Assembly: GCA_963205155.1 (NCBI GenBank)
Contig: CAUJJY010000319.1
Span: forward strand, 1 to 6,435
DNA: 6,435 bases
From: Candidatus Zixiibacteriota bacterium
GTDB taxonomy: Bacteria > Zixibacteria > MSB-5A5 > CAIYYT01
Direction of reading: 5' to 3'
Part shown: one piece after another, positions 6,273-6,435 of the stretch
Layout of the letters: every line of letters starts with the position of its first letter
How positions within the stretch are numbered: position 1 is the stretch's first letter
The notes under the pieces: generated by a model
The model's database searches: none
Seen by the model: the letters and a program-made list of their open reading frames with translations, nothing else
What the model was told of the DNA's origin: nothing
Made by a program: the position numbers and the translations under genes

Positions 6273-6435
6273 CTACATCACCCTGACATATTCAACAACG
6301 GTTTCGTCCGCCATTCCGCGCAGTGTATCGCTTCCGTACAGCGCCCGTCCAACTGCCAGCAACCGATTATCGGCATTGCGTAGAGCAACTAGGTCTCGCG
6401 GACGAATGCGGATATCCATATTGATAACGTCGAGG
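6273..6435 (-). CDS. truB: tRNA pseudouridine synthase B, C-terminal end only (runs off window)
   Basis: The open frame enters from the window edge and ends at TAG (6275-6273), giving the last 53 residues of a protein. The readable sequence includes IRPRDLVALRNADNRLLAVG and a short beta-rich end, VVEYVRVM. This matches the C-terminal PUA-like domain of TruB, where a basic segment is followed by a strand of the type 'RLLAVG'. TruB converts uridine 55 of the tRNA T-arm to pseudouridine. The catalytic domain lies outside the window, so the assignment rests on this tail and on the very common truB-ribF-rpsO-pnp order. The alternative would be an unrelated PUA-domain protein, which is less likely in this position. 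Confidence 0.8.
   Translation of the reverse strand, partial: LDVINMDIRIRPRDLVALRNADNRLLAVGRALYGSDTLRGMADETVVEYVRVM
6281..6284 (-). promoter_or_regulatory. ribosome binding site of ribF inside truB
   Basis: Minus-strand AGGG lies 8 bases before the ribF GTG at 6272, within the last truB codons. It supports the GTG start, which has an in-frame stop immediately before it and so cannot be extended. Confidence 0.5.

Noticed and set aside
1..6435. A previously undescribed system such as a defence island, mobile element or biosynthetic cluster
   Set aside because: All seven genes belong to known families in a common bacterial arrangement. There are no repeats, integrase-like genes, composition breaks visible by eye, or unexplained stretches longer than 112 bases.

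Overview
The window is a conserved bacterial housekeeping cluster. Every gene lies on the minus strand, so in transcription order it reads from high to low coordinates: truB (3' end only), ribF, rpsO, pnp, an M16 zinc peptidase and a membrane-anchored NodB-type polysaccharide deacetylase. After a 112-base gap comes the 5' part of asnS. Base composition is balanced. There are no RNA genes, insertion sequences, CRISPR arrays or repeats that I can support.

Organism: a bacterium, because uS15, a bifunctional RibF and a bacterial-type PNPase with KH and S1 domains sit in the classical truB-ribF-rpsO-pnp order. AsnRS and the pnp/M16/deacetylase neighbourhood occur in several phyla. I would guess a Gram-negative lineage of the FCB type or an uncultured candidate phylum, but the window does not settle this.

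Layout: 6273-6435 is the C-terminal PUA-like tail of TruB. RibF (5334-6272) begins with GTG on the base after the truB stop. rpsO (5059-5328) starts with GTG five bases after ribF, and its Shine-Dalgarno sequence is formed by the last two sense codons of ribF. pnp (2848-5031) follows after 27 bases. The M16 peptidase (1570-2847) starts with TTG directly after the pnp stop. The deacetylase (752-1570) overlaps the M16 stop by one base (TGATG). This tight packing implies one polycistronic message with translational coupling. The gap 640-751 has no convincing terminator and holds a weak candidate promoter for asnS (1-639, incomplete).

Functionally the cluster joins tRNA modification (TruB), FMN/FAD synthesis (RibF), the small ribosomal subunit (uS15) and RNA decay (PNPase) to a processing peptidase and an envelope or glycan deacetylase. 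In Bacillus subtilis the same two extra families follow pnpA (ylxY deacetylase, then mlpA peptidase); here they are in the opposite order. I found no novel system. The points worth a second look are the gene junctions, the non-ATG starts, the unusual charge pattern at the deacetylase N-terminus, and an Ala replacing Gly in the HxGH motif of RibF.
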